Virus record (IMG/VR): IMGVR_UViG_3300030102_003982 | Location: 1 to 26,338 of that record | Length of the DNA stretch: 26,338 nt | Strand: one strand, 5' to 3' | Origin: a virus | Shown here: positions 14,518 through 22,056 of the stretch, one piece after another | How the letters are laid out: the number at the start of each line of letters is the position of its first letter | Numbering within the stretch: position 1 is the stretch's first letter | Made by a program: the position numbers and the translations under genes | Notes under the pieces: model-generated | The model's database searches: none | Told to the model about the DNA's origin: nothing | What the model saw: the letters and a program-made list of their open reading frames with translations, nothing else

Positions 14518-15046
14518 TTTTACTTAACTCCTTCACTTCAGTATCAACAAACTTGACCCGATCGATTCTGGTCTTGAGTGTATCAACAAACATTTCCGCC
14601 ACTAAACCTGATTGTTCATCCCCGTGTTCGTTAACCATAAAGTCTTCGATACCAGAGTTGGCGATATATTTCATCTTAATATCTTGTTGCTTCTTTTCTT
14701 TAGCGATACGTCTTAGGAAAGCATACCACGTAATCTGTGTAAAGTAAGCAAAAGCGTTTGGTTTACCGGTTCGAGTAGCAGCTTCAATATCGTAATTGTT
14801 GATAGCCTTCAAACAATTTTCTACTGCATCCATTACCATTTCTTCGCGATATGTATAACGAATAAAGTTAGCCTTGTGTGATAAGCCTTCAGCGATACGT
14901 AAGAAACATTGTGCTACGTAGTTAGGTACCTTTGGAATCGTCGTGCTTTTCTTTTTTGCATCATTTACGACGGTAACATAATCGACGACTGCTTGTGAGA
15001 AGTCAGCATTGTTAACGTAATGAATGCTTTTTTTCTTTTGACGCAT
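14456..15046 (-). CDS. 55: Late-transcription sigma factor gp55
   Basis: gp55 is a minimal sigma that directs host RNA polymerase to TATAAATA late promoters, activated by the gp45 clamp through gp33. The protein has 196 residues (T4: 185). It shows the sigma region-2-like core with YREEMVMDAVENCLKAINNYD and AFAYFTQITWYAFLRRIAKEKKQ, the most conserved part of the family. The C-terminus ends in SDLSEFL, an acidic-hydrophobic tail like the clamp-binding tail of T4 gp55. It lies directly behind an early promoter, AGGAG precedes the ATG, and late-type TATAAATA elements occur in this same window. Confidence 0.95.
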   Translation of the reverse strand: MRQKKKSIHYVNNADFSQAVVDYVTVVNDAKKKSTTIPKVPNYVAQCFLRIAEGLSHKANFIRYTYREEMVMDAVENCLKAINNYDIEAATRTGKPNAFAYFTQITWYAFLRRIAKEKKQQDIKMKYIANSGIEDFMVNEHGDEQSGLVAEMFVDTLKTRIDRVKFVDTEVKELSKIEKKRKKRTISADSDLSEFL

Positions 15047-15072
15047 ATGTAATCTCCTACATTATGAATATA

Positions 15073-15101
15073 ATTATATCACGTGAGGCTGCATATGTAA
15101 A
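15073..15101 (-). promoter_or_regulatory. Early sigma70-like promoter P5 (gp55)
   Basis: The minus strand shows TTTACA (15101-15096), 17 bases, then TATAAT (15078-15073), leading to gp55 and the coupled gp47, gp46 and zinc-ribbon genes. Confidence 0.85.
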
Positions 15102-15136
15102 CATATATTTTTACGAATCATATGAAAATATTTTTA

Positions 15137-15165
15137 TGTACAAACCGTGCATTGTGTGGTATAAT
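15137..15165 (+). promoter_or_regulatory. Plus-strand early-type promoter facing the Ate1-like gene
   Basis: The plus strand shows TGTACA (15137-15142), 17 bases, then TATAAT (15160-15165), as good as the gene-serving promoters. The sequence TGTACAAACCG is shared with the gp45 promoter. Transcription would start near 15172 and run antisense into the 3' end of the gene at 15169-15927. No plus-strand gene with a credible ribosome site follows. Confidence 0.7.
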
Positions 15166-15168
15166 AAA

Positions 15169-15927
15169 TTAAGGTATTTGGGGAGAGGGATATACTCGAT
15201 AGAAATCTTTATGTCTGTGGTACAAATCATCCAAAGTTTCTACGTTACTATCTTTTGCGAGTAAATCTTTAAACATGTCTTTATCACTACTCCACCCGCG
15301 GCCGGTCCACCATTCGAATCCATTATAAAAAGATTTGTATTCGCATACTTTTTCATAGGCGTAAGATGAATAGTAATACTTGTAGTCTAGTTCTTTGTAT
15401 GTCATGCATTCAAAGTTCTGCGCGAATATTCCAAGACCTAATTTAGGATTTTCATAATCCCACGCGAACTCGCCCGCCACGACACTCCAATTATATCTTG
15501 TTAGATTAGTGTAAGCAATTACCTTATCGTTATGCCAGTATACGAAATAATCTTTGTCACCATACTCCTTGTCAATTAAACCTGCGTCATGGTGATCATC
15601 ATAGCCTCTATAATCACAATATTTTTTGAATACTTCATCGCATTCTTTCTGCCACGGGTTTGTGTCTCGGTAGTGTTTACCTGTTACACCTGTATTTAGG
15701 TATCTTTTATGCTTACGTTTTACCTTGAAGTTAGGTAGACTAATACGCGTAGTTCTCGCTTGAATCCATAGTTGCTTATCTGTCACGTAAAAAAAGGCGT
15801 CCATCGGCGTCCAACCTAAGTCTAACGCTTCATCTTCTTCACCAGGTTCAACCTCAGCTAATGCTAATCCATAAACGATGTCATACTTGGTGGTGTTACC
15901 ATAGATATGATCGTAGAATATTTTCAC
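15169..15927 (-). CDS. Aminoacyl-tRNA-protein transferase (Ate1/Bpt)-like protein
   Basis: This 252-residue, Tyr/Trp-rich protein follows the layout of arginyl/leucyl-tRNA-protein transferases. EALDLGWT (33-40) is followed by RISLPNFKVKRKHKRYL (61-77), which parallels 'RISVPDF..SRSQKRLL' of bacterial Bpt. A GNAT-like half has KVIAYTNLTRY (135-145), LGLGIFAQNFECM (163-175) and YYYSSYAYEKVCEYKSFY (184-201), paralleling 'LSLGTLAVL...YLGYQIDDCPAMNYK'. The N-terminal Cys pair of Ate1/Bpt is absent. Such enzymes add an amino acid to protein N-termini and mark them for ClpS/ClpAP degradation. Whether this one is active is inference. It overlaps its upstream neighbour by ATGA. Confidence 0.6.
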   Translation of the reverse strand: MKIFYDHIYGNTTKYDIVYGLALAEVEPGEEDEALDLGWTPMDAFFYVTDKQLWIQARTTRISLPNFKVKRKHKRYLNTGVTGKHYRDTNPWQKECDEVFKKYCDYRGYDDHHDAGLIDKEYGDKDYFVYWHNDKVIAYTNLTRYNWSVVAGEFAWDYENPKLGLGIFAQNFECMTYKELDYKYYYSSYAYEKVCEYKSFYNGFEWWTGRGWSSDKDMFKDLLAKDSNVETLDDLYHRHKDFYRVYPSPQIP

Positions 15928-16655
15928 TCTATCGGTGTCTCATCTATATCAATCTTACTTTTATTTCCATGTTTCTGGTGTATAGGACCAATCGGCGTTT
16001 CTTCAACATTAAACACGTCAGATCCGGTTTGTTCCCATTGAGTAAAGTAACTATCATCCGTGATAGTATCCTCACGTGTATTTTCAACGGTATAAAAATT
16101 TTGGTCGATAAGATAACCTGGATTACCAGTTAGTCGTTCTTCCATAAACGCGTCATCGTACCATATCGTTCTATTGTTAGGATAAGCAAAGAAGTTACCG
16201 TCGTCCATTCTAAACATGTGTGCACATTTATGTTCAGGGTCTTCACTAAAGTTTGTATCTAACATAGCGGCCTTGTCTTCCCATCCAAAGTCGATTGTAA
16301 ACATATAGGTGCCTTTTCTTTTTTCACCATGCCAATCAACAAGTTCTGCTCGGCAGTTGGCTAACCGGTTTCTTCGATTTACGTTAACGTACGAACTAAA
16401 ACAATCCCAGTACATATGAATATTTAGTGGATACTGTGGTGCGTCTCTTTTCCATACAAAAGCATTAATAGGTCTTCGAGTCCAGTTCACTCCATTAGGT
16501 AGTAAACATTCAAATAATATCGCTCTACGTTCCATACAATTAACCGTATGGATGTCTGCAAATGTAAATTCGCCATGCCCTTTGGTGTGATTGTATAAGT
16601 ACTCGTTTCGTATGTAAGCGCTAAAAGGTGGTATGTTGTGATTTAAGTATGGCAT
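15924..16655 (-). CDS. Conserved-looking hypothetical protein, 243 residues
   Basis: I do not recognise a domain. The protein is rich in Trp, Tyr, Asn and Asp, with probable beta strands (RRAILFECLLPNGVNW, GTYMFTIDFGWED) and an acidic tail. It has no membrane segment or signal peptide. It is coupled by TAATG to the Sm-like gene upstream and by ATGA to the Ate1-like gene downstream. Its aromatic composition resembles that of its downstream neighbour, which suggests that the two form a functional pair; this is inference from context. Confidence 0.7.
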   Translation of the reverse strand: MPYLNHNIPPFSAYIRNEYLYNHTKGHGEFTFADIHTVNCMERRAILFECLLPNGVNWTRRPINAFVWKRDAPQYPLNIHMYWDCFSSYVNVNRRNRLANCRAELVDWHGEKRKGTYMFTIDFGWEDKAAMLDTNFSEDPEHKCAHMFRMDDGNFFAYPNNRTIWYDDAFMEERLTGNPGYLIDQNFYTVENTREDTITDDSYFTQWEQTGSDVFNVEETPIGPIHQKHGNKSKIDIDETPIE

Positions 16656-17101
16656 TAGTGTATAGTATCCTTTGGTTTAAATACGATTACGTTTTCGCCT
16701 AGTTTCTTAGATTCTTCTTTTTCTTCAGCGAGCTCGTCCTCTACTAATTTTTCAATATATCCTTCCATCTCTTCGCCGCTCATCATCTCAAAGTCTTCAA
16801 GTGTTTGTCCTAGTTTTGTAAACTTACTCATGCGTTTTACCGCAGTAGCATAGTGTTTCATGATGTTCTTAGATGGAATAGCTTCAACGATTAGCTGATG
16901 GGTGTGCACTAATTGCAGTGCCTCAACATCCTGTGTAAAAGATATGAAAGGTCTGAAAGCAAAGTAGCTATAACCTTCCTCTATATTTTCGCACTCAACA
17001 ATACGCATCGCTGCCCGTACGACCATATGTTTATTTTCTTCATCTACTACATCAGCAATAATCTCATCACCATTGGTAAATTTTAACTGCTTAAATGTCA
17101 T
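16655..17101 (-). CDS. Putative Sm-like (LSm) fold protein
   Basis: The first 75 residues of this 148-residue protein look like an Sm-type barrel. A start KQLKFTNGDEIIADVVDEEN fits strands 1-2 with the 'NG' turn of the Sm1 motif, followed by MVVRAAMRIVEC and a later hydrophobic strand LIVEAIP. The C-terminal half is an acidic helix (LVEDELAEEKEESKKLGE). Sm-like proteins of cyanophage origin are known from marine samples, and I infer a relationship from pattern, not from alignment. A role in RNA binding would fit the neighbourhood. It lies next to uvsW (ATGA overlap). Confidence 0.5.
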   Translation of the reverse strand: MTFKQLKFTNGDEIIADVVDEENKHMVVRAAMRIVECENIEEGYSYFAFRPFISFTQDVEALQLVHTHQLIVEAIPSKNIMKHYATAVKRMSKFTKLGQTLEDFEMMSGEEMEGYIEKLVEDELAEEKEESKKLGENVIVFKPKDTIH

Positions 17102-18627
17102 AGCGCTACCTTATAAGTTTTGTGGTTGAACTTTTCTTTTTCGTAAATTTTAAGTCGTTCGTTTCCATGAAGCCATGCAAAATTCTTTTTAGTGTCAGTA
17201 CTAATATTATCTATAATGTCGTAAAGTGTAGTTGGCTCATTATTATCAGATTTTCTTAATCCTCGTCCAATTGATTGTAAAACTCTAATCTGGCTTTTCG
17301 AAGGTGACGCAAAGATAATGTTGTGTAGATTCCGAATATTAATGCCAGTACTAAAAGTACCCAAAGATGCGACAATGATAGCATTTTTCTGTTTCTCCAC
17401 TATGCCGCGAATAGCTTCGCGATCTGATGTTGCAACGTTACCTGATACAAAAAATACGCGGCGTCCCTCATCTGCTTTGTTTTGAATCAATTCAAACAAT
17501 GGTTTACCATGTTTTTCTACAAAATTAAACAATACTAGTGTGTTACCTTTTTGATCAAGCGCAAGGTTACTAATTAACCGATTACGTTTTTCGTTTGTAA
17601 CTATATATTCTATTTCACCCTGATAGTCTTTTTGCTCACAGTCCCGTCTGGCATCTGTCGAATGATCAAGAACGAGTCTGTTAATGTTGAGTTCTGCAAG
17701 TGTTCCTTTTTCTTGTAAAGACTTGGTAGTAGTAACCTTAAACGTTTTTCCAAAAAGTCCTTGAAGCACCAGCTCATGAGTTTGAGTTCCATCCAAAGTC
17801 CCAGTCGTGCCATATCGATACTTAGCCTCCGTTGCCTTATTCATAATATTCATAAGTGATTTAGATTTAAAACCGTGGCACTCATCGCCTATAACCATAC
17901 CGAACTGATCGTACCACTGCTTTGGTAATTTGTAAATAGACTGCCATGTTGTAATACATATGGCTTTTTCAAATGTTTTTTCTTTACCAGAATAGATTCT
18001 ATGTATGGCACCTTCCGAAGCGCCATACGATATAAAATCACCATACATCTGTTCAACAAGTGAGGTTGTAGGTACAACAACCAAAGCTCTACCAGCTTCT
18101 GGAAACCTTAGGCCTGTTGTTAATTGTGTAAGCCAATACATAATAAGAATGTAAATGATTAACGATTTACCAGAACCAGTAGGTGATAACAAGATACCAC
18201 GTGTTCTATGTAGTGCTTCCATTACAGCAATGAACTGATAATCTCTCGGTTCAAAGGGAAGATTCATCGACTTAATAAATTGAGCTACAGCCTTTGGATC
18301 AGGTCTTTCGTCGTGAATAGGTGACCCATATTTTTTTACGTCTATTAGTTCGTATTGGTAGCCTCGACTCTCAATAAACTTAATCAAATGAGAAATAAGT
18401 CCAGCCGGTAACTCACCACGGTTAGAATCAAAAAGACGAATCTTACCATCCCATATCCTACGTTTAAACGCAGGCATGAACTTATAACCAGGCACATAGA
18501 ATGAAAAGAACTCTTTAATCTCTTCCGCTTGACCCCAGTCACACTGGACATGGAGCATCGCATGACTTAGTTTCCGGATTCGAATTGCTTCCACTTGATC
18601 ATGTTCCCAATTGTCTGATGCCGCCAC
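17098..18627 (-). CDS. uvsW: UvsW RNA-DNA/DNA helicase
   Basis: This superfamily 2 helicase unwinds R-loops and branched DNA, switching replication from origin to recombination mode. Motifs are Walker A SPTGSGKS (148-155), DECH box (248-251), TTGTLDGT-type motif III and QSIGRGLRKS motif VI. The N-terminal FFSFYVPGYKFMPAFKRRIWDGKIRLFD matches the T4 UvsW substrate-binding domain. The start is probably GTG at 18627, giving 509 residues (T4: 503); a GTG at 18594 is possible. The N-terminus overlaps uvsY by about 60 bases in another frame. Confidence 0.95.
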   Translation of the reverse strand: MAASDNWEHDQVEAIRIRKLSHAMLHVQCDWGQAEEIKEFFSFYVPGYKFMPAFKRRIWDGKIRLFDSNRGELPAGLISHLIKFIESRGYQYELIDVKKYGSPIHDERPDPKAVAQFIKSMNLPFEPRDYQFIAVMEALHRTRGILLSPTGSGKSLIIYILIMYWLTQLTTGLRFPEAGRALVVVPTTSLVEQMYGDFISYGASEGAIHRIYSGKEKTFEKAICITTWQSIYKLPKQWYDQFGMVIGDECHGFKSKSLMNIMNKATEAKYRYGTTGTLDGTQTHELVLQGLFGKTFKVTTTKSLQEKGTLAELNINRLVLDHSTDARRDCEQKDYQGEIEYIVTNEKRNRLISNLALDQKGNTLVLFNFVEKHGKPLFELIQNKADEGRRVFFVSGNVATSDREAIRGIVEKQKNAIIVASLGTFSTGINIRNLHNIIFASPSKSQIRVLQSIGRGLRKSDNNEPTTLYDIIDNISTDTKKNFAWLHGNERLKIYEKEKFNHKTYKVAL

Positions 18628-19010
18628 GTAATATTACTCACTATCTCTGTTAGTGTTTCAACGAGTGTTTTGTAGTACTGAATCTTCTCTTCAGATTTTT
18701 GTATCTCAGGGTCTGAATCATAATAGTAATCCATATCGCCTTTCATAATCTTTAGGCCGTTAAAAGGATCTGGTTCCCATCCAAGTTCTTTCAACGTATC
18801 GGGATCCATCTTACCGTTATACCATTCCCACTTGTGCTTAAGCAATACCTTTTGAGAAAACTCAGCTCTTTTAAGTAACAACTTAGAGTTAGCCAGTTTT
18901 TCTAAATACTTAGCATGTAAGAGAGGTGTATTACGAGAATCTTCGTCAAGTTTCATACCAATTTTACTGTCCTCGGCCCATTCGGCCAAGACTTCTTTCA
19001 AGTCAATCAT
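18567..19010 (-). CDS. uvsY: UvsY recombination mediator
   Basis: UvsY loads the UvsX recombinase onto gp32-coated single-stranded DNA. The protein has 147 residues (T4: 137). The pattern matches the family: short helical N-terminus, HKWEWYNGKMDPDTLKELGW and DPFNGLKIMKGDMDYYYDSD in the centre, and a C-terminal helix for hexamer formation. ATG at 19010 has GGAG upstream. The overlap with uvsW is unusually long for this genome, and the adjacency of uvsY and uvsW is typical of T4-like phages. Confidence 0.94.
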   Translation of the reverse strand: MIDLKEVLAEWAEDSKIGMKLDEDSRNTPLLHAKYLEKLANSKLLLKRAEFSQKVLLKHKWEWYNGKMDPDTLKELGWEPDPFNGLKIMKGDMDYYYDSDPEIQKSEEKIQYYKTLVETLTEIVSNITWRHQTIGNMIKWKQFESGN

Positions 19011-19035
19011 TATTTACTCCATCATATAGAATTAT

Positions 19036-19554
19036 CTATACAAGCTCAAAGATCTGATATCTGAACGAAACAGGGAATGTAATGAACTCTGTTCCACTCG
19101 CAGTCGATTCAAAGTTGATGGCACCAAGGTTCGTAGGCATAGCGCCTTGGTACCGAATGTTCTTTATCTTGTTGTTCATACTATTTAAGATTGTCAACGT
19201 GATATCCGCTGTGGAAGGTATAGTATCAGTTGACGCAGCACTCGCACTATTTCTATCAAGTGCACCCTTCAAAGGCGCATCTATTAATCTTCTTATCCAA
19301 TCATGCATCTCGGTATAAGCTTTCATATCCTCGTCGAGAATAATGTTAGCAGTGAGTTCACCATAGTCTAAAGTACCACCAGGCATTGGAATGCTTCGGA
19401 CTTTTCTAAACTGTAGCTCGCTTGGTACGAGTGTTAAATCAGGATGTTGTACGTTTTGAGCAAAAAACTCTAGGTTCGGGTAGTTTTCCCGATCTATAGT
19501 AAGCTTGTAACCGGTAGGTTGCAAGTAGTTTATGTTTGAAGTTAAAGTAGCCAT
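19036..19554 (-). CDS. Second tail-tube-fold structural protein (gp19-like)
   Basis: This 172-residue protein resembles gp19 in layout. An N-terminal strand pair is followed by FAQNVQHPDLTLVP, then by a PMPGGTLDYGELTANIILDEDMKAYTEM-HDW segment matching gp19's FRGRRLK...FDPWTVTVINDTGFKIRDEMEKWM, and a final beta strand (FPVSFRYQIFELV). T4 has tube-fold relatives at the tail ends (gp48, gp54); this may be an initiator, terminator or connector tube ring. The gene sits after gp23 behind its own perfect late promoter, with only 5 bases from TATAAATA to the ATG and no ribosome site. Confidence 0.65.
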   Translation of the reverse strand: MATLTSNINYLQPTGYKLTIDRENYPNLEFFAQNVQHPDLTLVPSELQFRKVRSIPMPGGTLDYGELTANIILDEDMKAYTEMHDWIRRLIDAPLKGALDRNSASAASTDTIPSTADITLTILNSMNNKIKNIRYQGAMPTNLGAINFESTASGTEFITFPVSFRYQIFELV

Positions 19555-19559
19555 AAGTG

Positions 19560-19567
19560 TATTTATA
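19560..19567 (-). promoter_or_regulatory. Late promoter TATAAATA before the tube-like gene
   Basis: A perfect T4 late element lies on the minus strand. By the T4 rule (element at -13 to -6) the first transcribed base is the A of the ATG at 19554, so the mRNA would be leaderless. It lies directly after the U-run of the gp23 terminator. Confidence 0.8.
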
Positions 19568-19568
19568 C

Positions 19569-19600
19569 AAAAAAGAAAGGGACCCTCCGAAGAGGATCCC
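19569..19600 (-). terminator. Intrinsic terminator after gp23
   Basis: The minus strand has GGGATCCTC, loop TTCG, GAGGGTCCC (nine pairs, one G-U), then TTTCTTTTTT. The UUCG tetraloop and U-run make this the clearest terminator in the window. Confidence 0.95.
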
Positions 19601-19626
19601 AGTTTATGTCAAAGCTGAATTTACCC

Positions 19627-20958
19627 TTATGACAGGATATTGTTAACAGCTGAAATGCGATAGTACTGGTTAGTACGATCACTGGCAAGACCGTTTGATG
19701 GTGAAGAACCAACGAATGGGTTTGATACCATTCCGTAACGAGTCTTAAAGCCGATCCGAGGCTGGAAGTCTTCCTCGCCCACTGCCTTGACCATTGTCAA
19801 AGGAACGTATGGGCAGTAGAACAATCCTGCATCGTATGGGTTTGTACCCTTATAACCCACGTTTACGTAGTCACGTGATGAGTAAGGATCGATGTAGACA
19901 CGGATCCGACCGTTCAGAGTACCAGCAAATGTGTTACCAGTATCGTCTACGTTAAGGTTGCTTGACAACGCTGGAGTATAATCCAACATGCCAGCCGCGT
20001 TCAGGGCTGCAGCAACGTCTGATGAACACAGGATAAAGTTACCTTTACCGCGACGTGTTTCTTTAGCGATTGTGTTTGCTTCACGCTCGATCTGCATGAT
20101 CAGGCCTTTGTACTTCTCAACTGACCACCGGCCGTCTGCGTCTGTTGCCAGATCGAAGATACCGAGTGTTTGGTTTGAAGTTTGACGTGAACCGATCTTT
20201 GCTTGGCGGTTGACCGTACGTACAACTTCACGGTTGATTTCAGACAGGATCTCAGTTGACAGAATGTTAGCCAACTCAGTTTCTGCATCCAAACCGTGGA
20301 TTGCTTTCAGGTCTTGTGCCAGTTCGAGAGTGTAGTTAGCGCGTAACGCACGTGAACGTGCTGTCACTGTAGCTTTCTCGATGGTGAAGCCCATTGGAGC
20401 CAGTTCTTCTTGGCTTGTTCCACCCAATACTTCAGCCTCAGCAGCTGTGTATGTGTCACCAACGAACGGTACGTGTGTTGATTCGGAGTCAATGATTGTT
20501 GAGTCATTGTCGCCGTCTAATGTACCAGCCAAACCAGATGGACCAAGCGAACCGTTACCGGATGTTGATGAGTCACCTGAGTAGCCGACTGGAGCTTCGT
20601 TGAACAGAGCTTCGTCGCCGTTTGATACACCAGCTTTTGTCTTCTGGAAGGTTGACTTCATTGCGAAGATCAGACCTGTTGGACCAGTCATTGGCTGAAC
20701 GCCACAGATGTCGTAAGCAACAAGGTTAGGCATTGCGCGACGTACGAGTGCGATCAGAACTGGGTTCCAGTTAGCTGAGTTAGCAGTTACGGTTGTTTCT
20801 TGCAACATGCCTTCTTCTTTGAGGGCATGCTCTTGGTTTTCCAGAACAGCAGCAGTAACTGCCTTCCGGTGCGCGTCTTGAATGGTGCCGGCAGCTTCTG
20901 ACTCAAGTACCGGTGCCCACTTCTCAACGAGCTTATCGTATGAAATTACGTTATGCAT
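19627..20958 (-). CDS. 23: Major capsid protein (gp23)
   Basis: This HK97-fold capsid subunit has 443 residues (T4: 521). The N-terminal delta region (about residues 1-54) would be cut by gp21; MLQE at 51-54 followed by TTVTANSANWNPVLI fits the LxE cleavage rule. Family signatures include LVRRAMPNLVAYDICGVQPMTGPTGLIFAMKS, ANYTLELAQDLKAIHGLDAETELANILSTEI and the C-terminal YCPYVPLTM. ATG at 20958 has AAGGGAG upstream. It lies after gp22 and is closed by a strong terminator. No gp24 vertex gene is present here. Confidence 0.98.
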   Translation of the reverse strand: MHNVISYDKLVEKWAPVLESEAAGTIQDAHRKAVTAAVLENQEHALKEEGMLQETTVTANSANWNPVLIALVRRAMPNLVAYDICGVQPMTGPTGLIFAMKSTFQKTKAGVSNGDEALFNEAPVGYSGDSSTSGNGSLGPSGLAGTLDGDNDSTIIDSESTHVPFVGDTYTAAEAEVLGGTSQEELAPMGFTIEKATVTARSRALRANYTLELAQDLKAIHGLDAETELANILSTEILSEINREVVRTVNRQAKIGSRQTSNQTLGIFDLATDADGRWSVEKYKGLIMQIEREANTIAKETRRGKGNFILCSSDVAAALNAAGMLDYTPALSSNLNVDDTGNTFAGTLNGRIRVYIDPYSSRDYVNVGYKGTNPYDAGLFYCPYVPLTMVKAVGEEDFQPRIGFKTRYGMVSNPFVGSSPSNGLASDRTNQYYRISAVNNILS

Positions 20959-20973
20959 TTCTGATAATCTCCC

Positions 20974-22038
20974 TTAGGATTTGATTTGCTTATTAATGGC
21001 AGCCATGTACTGAGCCATTGCGTCTGAAGTTTCAACGATTGAATCATCGTCTTCTACTTCTTCTTCAATACCTTCAGCTGTTGCCGGTTTCTTGAAGTAA
21101 GATTCCTTCACGGTATTAACTTTATCAGCGAAGCTGTCGCTGTAGTCAATATCTTGTACAAGGGATTTTAACTTCTCGATTTCTGTCTGAGCCATGTCCT
21201 TTGTAGCTTCACGAATTACTTCGTTACGCTTAAATTCTTCTAGCTCACCAGACATTTCAATGAGCTTGCCTGTTGATTCGTTAAGCTTTTCTTCGAGCTC
21301 TTCGACTTCACCAGCAAGTTCGTCAACTAGGTCGACTTTAGACTCTGGTACGTCGATGTAAGATTCAGTGAACAGATCCTTCAGGTTGTTCATGAATTTC
21401 TCAGCGATCTCTGTGCGCAGACCATTCTGGACTGCTACCTTGTTGTCTTCCATCCACTGTTCTACAACGTAGTTCAGATAGGAATCTACCTTCTCTACTA
21501 GATCAGCTTTGGTTGTTGAGACTTCTTCTGCCAATTCCTCTTGATACTTCTCTTCCAGACGATCAATCTCTTTTGAAAGCTTTGATTTAATCGCAGCTTC
21601 AAAGATTGTCTCAGCTTTCGCCTTGAACTCATCTGATAGTGTAGCTTCTTCGGATACTAAAGCGTTTAGATCTTCTTGGAAGTCTGCCTCATACGCAATT
21701 TCATGCATTGGTGCATCTTCTTCGACGTCTAAATCTTCTTTCTTCATGTGCATCATTTCTTTATTCATACCGTGATACATAGCTTGAAGAGTTTTCTTAT
21801 CCTTCTTCATCATCATACCATGCATCGCAGCCATTAATGCAGACTTAGTTTTTGGCATTGGATCCTGTTTACTAGCATCTGCGGCACCGCCTGCAGTACT
21901 ACGCTTTGGCGCAGAACCACTAGCATCAGCGGCTTTATCAGCACTAGCAACGGATTTAGCTTCGTGATCATCCATCTCCAAGATAGTCTCGTCATCTTGG
22001 AGTTCAATTTCTTGATCTTGATTCTCTTGATCAGTCAT
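20974..22038 (-). CDS. 22: Prohead scaffold/core protein (gp22)
   Basis: The internal scaffold around which gp23 assembles is later degraded by gp21. At 354 residues it is longer than T4 gp22 (269). Residues 1-60 are acidic and Ala/Ser-rich; residues 67-98 are strikingly Met-rich and basic (HGMMMKKDKK, MNKEMMHMKKED); the rest is long coiled coil with a pattern of charged heptads. Several LxE-type sites could be cut by the protease. AGGGAG precedes the ATG. Position between gp21 and gp23 makes the call secure despite low sequence conservation. Confidence 0.9.
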   Translation of the reverse strand: MTDQENQDQEIELQDDETILEMDDHEAKSVASADKAADASGSAPKRSTAGGAADASKQDPMPKTKSALMAAMHGMMMKKDKKTLQAMYHGMNKEMMHMKKEDLDVEEDAPMHEIAYEADFQEDLNALVSEEATLSDEFKAKAETIFEAAIKSKLSKEIDRLEEKYQEELAEEVSTTKADLVEKVDSYLNYVVEQWMEDNKVAVQNGLRTEIAEKFMNNLKDLFTESYIDVPESKVDLVDELAGEVEELEEKLNESTGKLIEMSGELEEFKRNEVIREATKDMAQTEIEKLKSLVQDIDYSDSFADKVNTVKESYFKKPATAEGIEEEVEDDDSIVETSDAMAQYMAAINKQIKS

Positions 22039-22056
22039 TTAATTGACTCCCTACTT

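Noticed and set aside
14480-14520. A AAA AAG slippery run in the end of gp55 that could cause -1 frameshifting
   Set aside because: The -1 frame closes within six codons, and the membrane ORF is in the +1 frame, so the slip would not join the two. Normal gp55 length is complete without it.
15064-15264. A 66-codon plus-strand frame near the opposing promoter
   Set aside because: Its start lies upstream of the expected transcript start and has no ribosome site. A 17-codon frame from 15210 also lacks one, so the promoter is treated as a source of non-coding RNA.
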